DNA from: Candidatus Binatia bacterium
GTDB taxonomy: Bacteria > Desulfobacterota_B > Binatia > UBA9968
DNA length: 7,511 nucleotides
Direction: 5' to 3'
Assembly (NCBI GenBank): GCA_025922795.1
Contig: JAICHC010000122.1
Location: 1 to 7,511 of the forward strand
Shown here: piece by piece, positions 6,528-7,511 of the stretch
How positions within the stretch are numbered: the first letter of the stretch is position 1
How the letters are laid out: the number at the start of each line of letters is the position of its first letter
Translations under genes and position numbers: made by a program
Notes under the pieces: generated by a model
Told to the model about the DNA's origin: nothing
Database searches by the model: none
What the model saw: the letters and a program-made list of their open reading frames with translations, nothing else

Positions 6528-7511
6528 TTATTGCGCAAACAAATCCAGCAGCCTCTGGGCCTGATGCGCGGCCGCCGGCCTGAGCAGAGGGATTTTGACC
6601 CCCGCATCGCGGTATTGCTGCACGCGCTTTTTCACCTCCTCCGGCGTGCCGCTGGCGGTCATGCCTTCGACGTAGGAGTCGGGGATTGCCTTGATCAAAC
6701 CTTCCATGCCCCCTTCGGCGTGAGCTTTCTCGAAGCGGGGAATATCTTCTTTGCGAATGTACGGCTCGCCGACGCGCATCTTCGGCGCGGCAATAAACGA
6801 AATTTGCACCGGGTCGAGCTTGGTCGCCACCTCCCACCGCACCGCGTCGAGGGCTCTCTTGTGATCATCTTCGATCGAGCAGTTGATAATCTGAGCTACC
6901 TCAAATTTGGAGAAATCCCGTCCCGCTTGTTCCGCCGACTCTTTGATGATCCGTAAGGCGTTCACCGTGTACTCCGGCGAACACACTGCATTGAGCACGA
7001 CGCCATCGCCCACCGCACCCGCCAATTTTAAGCCAACCGTCGCCGTAGCAGGAACGTAGAAAGGAATGTTCTTGCGCATCGGTTTCCAGCCTAGACCCAC
7101 ATGGTCGAAGTTAATGAACTTGCCGTGGTAGGAAACTTTGTCGCCGCTAAAGAGCAGACGCATCGACTCGATATATTCCCGCAGCACCTCGGTTGGTGTT
7201 GCCCCGACATCCTGCGGCAACGCGTGAACGCGGGCATGGCTCTTCGTGCAAGCCCCTGGCGCGACCGTCATTCGTCCGCCGGTCAATTCATCCAAGGTCG
7301 CCAGCGACTGCGCCATGACCACCGGACCGCGCAAACGCACGATTTGGGTCGTGCCGAGAACCATGTTCTTGGTCGCCAACCCGATCGCCGCCAGCGAGCT
7401 CACCGAGTCGCGCATCAGCTCGATGGTCTCGGAAAAAAATGCCATCTCAAAGCCACGATCCTCCGCTTGCTGCATCACTTCGGCCATCTCCCTCACGTTG
7501 GTGAATTTACC
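6528..7511 (-). CDS. LLM-class (luciferase-like) flavin/F420-dependent oxidoreductase, 5' truncated by window edge
   Basis: This is a bacterial-luciferase-like TIM-barrel oxidoreductase that would use FMNH2 or F420. The frame is open to the window edge: residues GKFTN precede the GTG at 7496, and the expected first beta strand of the family is missing. The true start therefore lies outside, probably by 10-20 residues, and the GTG is not the start. Of 327 visible residues, diagnostic stretches are the helix before GFEMAFFSE (20-28), NMVLGTTQIVRLRGP (49-63), AQSLATLDELTGGR (67-80), EYIESMRLLFSG (112-123), VSYHGKFINFD (126-136), PFYVPATATVGLKLAGAVGD (150-169), and a C-terminal SGTPEEVKKRVQQYRDAGV (287-305). 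The latter segments resemble F420-dependent methylene-tetrahydromethanopterin-reductase-like members. The stop is TAA, and a repeat-bearing 111-bp gap separates it from hyuA, so co-transcription is possible but not shown. The cofactor and substrate are unresolved; a monooxygenase or reductase acting on the same substrate pathway is plausible. Confidence 0.9.
   Translation of the reverse strand, partial: GKFTNVREMAEVMQQAEDRGFEMAFFSETIELMRDSVSSLAAIGLATKNMVLGTTQIVRLRGPVVMAQSLATLDELTGGRMTVAPGACTKSHARVHALPQDVGATPTEVLREYIESMRLLFSGDKVSYHGKFINFDHVGLGWKPMRKNIPFYVPATATVGLKLAGAVGDGVVLNAVCSPEYTVNALRIIKESAEQAGRDFSKFEVAQIINCSIEDDHKRALDAVRWEVATKLDPVQISFIAAPKMRVGEPYIRKEDIPRFEKAHAEGGMEGLIKAIPDSYVEGMTASGTPEEVKKRVQQYRDAGVKIPLLRPAAAHQAQRLLDLFAQ

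Noticed and set aside
6426..6529. Hairpin followed by a T-run on the plus strand as an intrinsic terminator
   Set aside because: No gene on the plus strand would use it, the loop is 36 nt, and on the minus strand, where the genes lie, there is no U-tract after the stem.
6451..6837. Alternative minus-strand frame overlapping the LLM gene and the repeat
   Set aside because: It is a frame shadow of the LLM C-terminus, extremely Arg-rich, and extends through the hexamer array, which is unlikely to be coding.

Overview
The window is a compact block of six protein genes, all read from the minus strand, from a bacterial chromosome with fairly high GC (judged by eye, not computed). The set is hydantoinase/oxoprolinase subunits, an SDR dehydrogenase, a KDPG-type aldolase, a dihydroxyphthalate-decarboxylase-like protein and a luciferase-like (LLM) flavin/F420 oxidoreductase. 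Such a mixture is typical of large, catabolically versatile genomes of uncultured soil, sediment or marine bacteria. Deltaproteobacteria-like, Rokubacteria, Tectomicrobia or Binatota-type lineages come to mind, but no taxonomic marker is present, so this is only an impression. There is no RNA gene, CRISPR array, transposase or phage gene.

Layout in transcription order, right to left: (1) an LLM-class oxidoreductase whose 5' end runs off the right edge (6528-7511); (2) a 111-bp gap holding a strikingly symmetric inverted array of the hexamer GTTCAA/TTGAAC; (3) hyuA (4341-6416), overlapping (4) hyuB (2627-4351); (5) a 74-bp gap with a second, unrelated inverted array built on CAGATT; (6) an SDR dehydrogenase (1785-2552); (7) an 83-bp gap with a possible fragment of a third repeat family; (8) a KDPG/2-keto-3-deoxy acid aldolase (1033-1701), sharing a 4-bp ATGA overlap with (9) a cytoplasmic protein of the 4,5-dihydroxyphthalate decarboxylase family (47-1036).

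The overlaps HyuA/HyuB and aldolase/decarboxylase-like point to translational coupling within each pair. The six genes could form one operon or two or three short ones separated by the repeat-bearing gaps. A reasonable reading is a catabolic module: ATP-dependent activation of a cyclic amide or carbonyl substrate (HyuAB), alcohol/ketone oxidoreduction (SDR), and retro-aldol cleavage of a 2-keto-3-deoxy acid (aldolase). The decarboxylase-like and LLM proteins would act on the same or a related compound. The substrate cannot be told from the sequence. No unmistakably new biological system is visible. The most unusual items are the two symmetric hexamer arrays bracketing hyuAB and an altered metal-site motif in HyuB.
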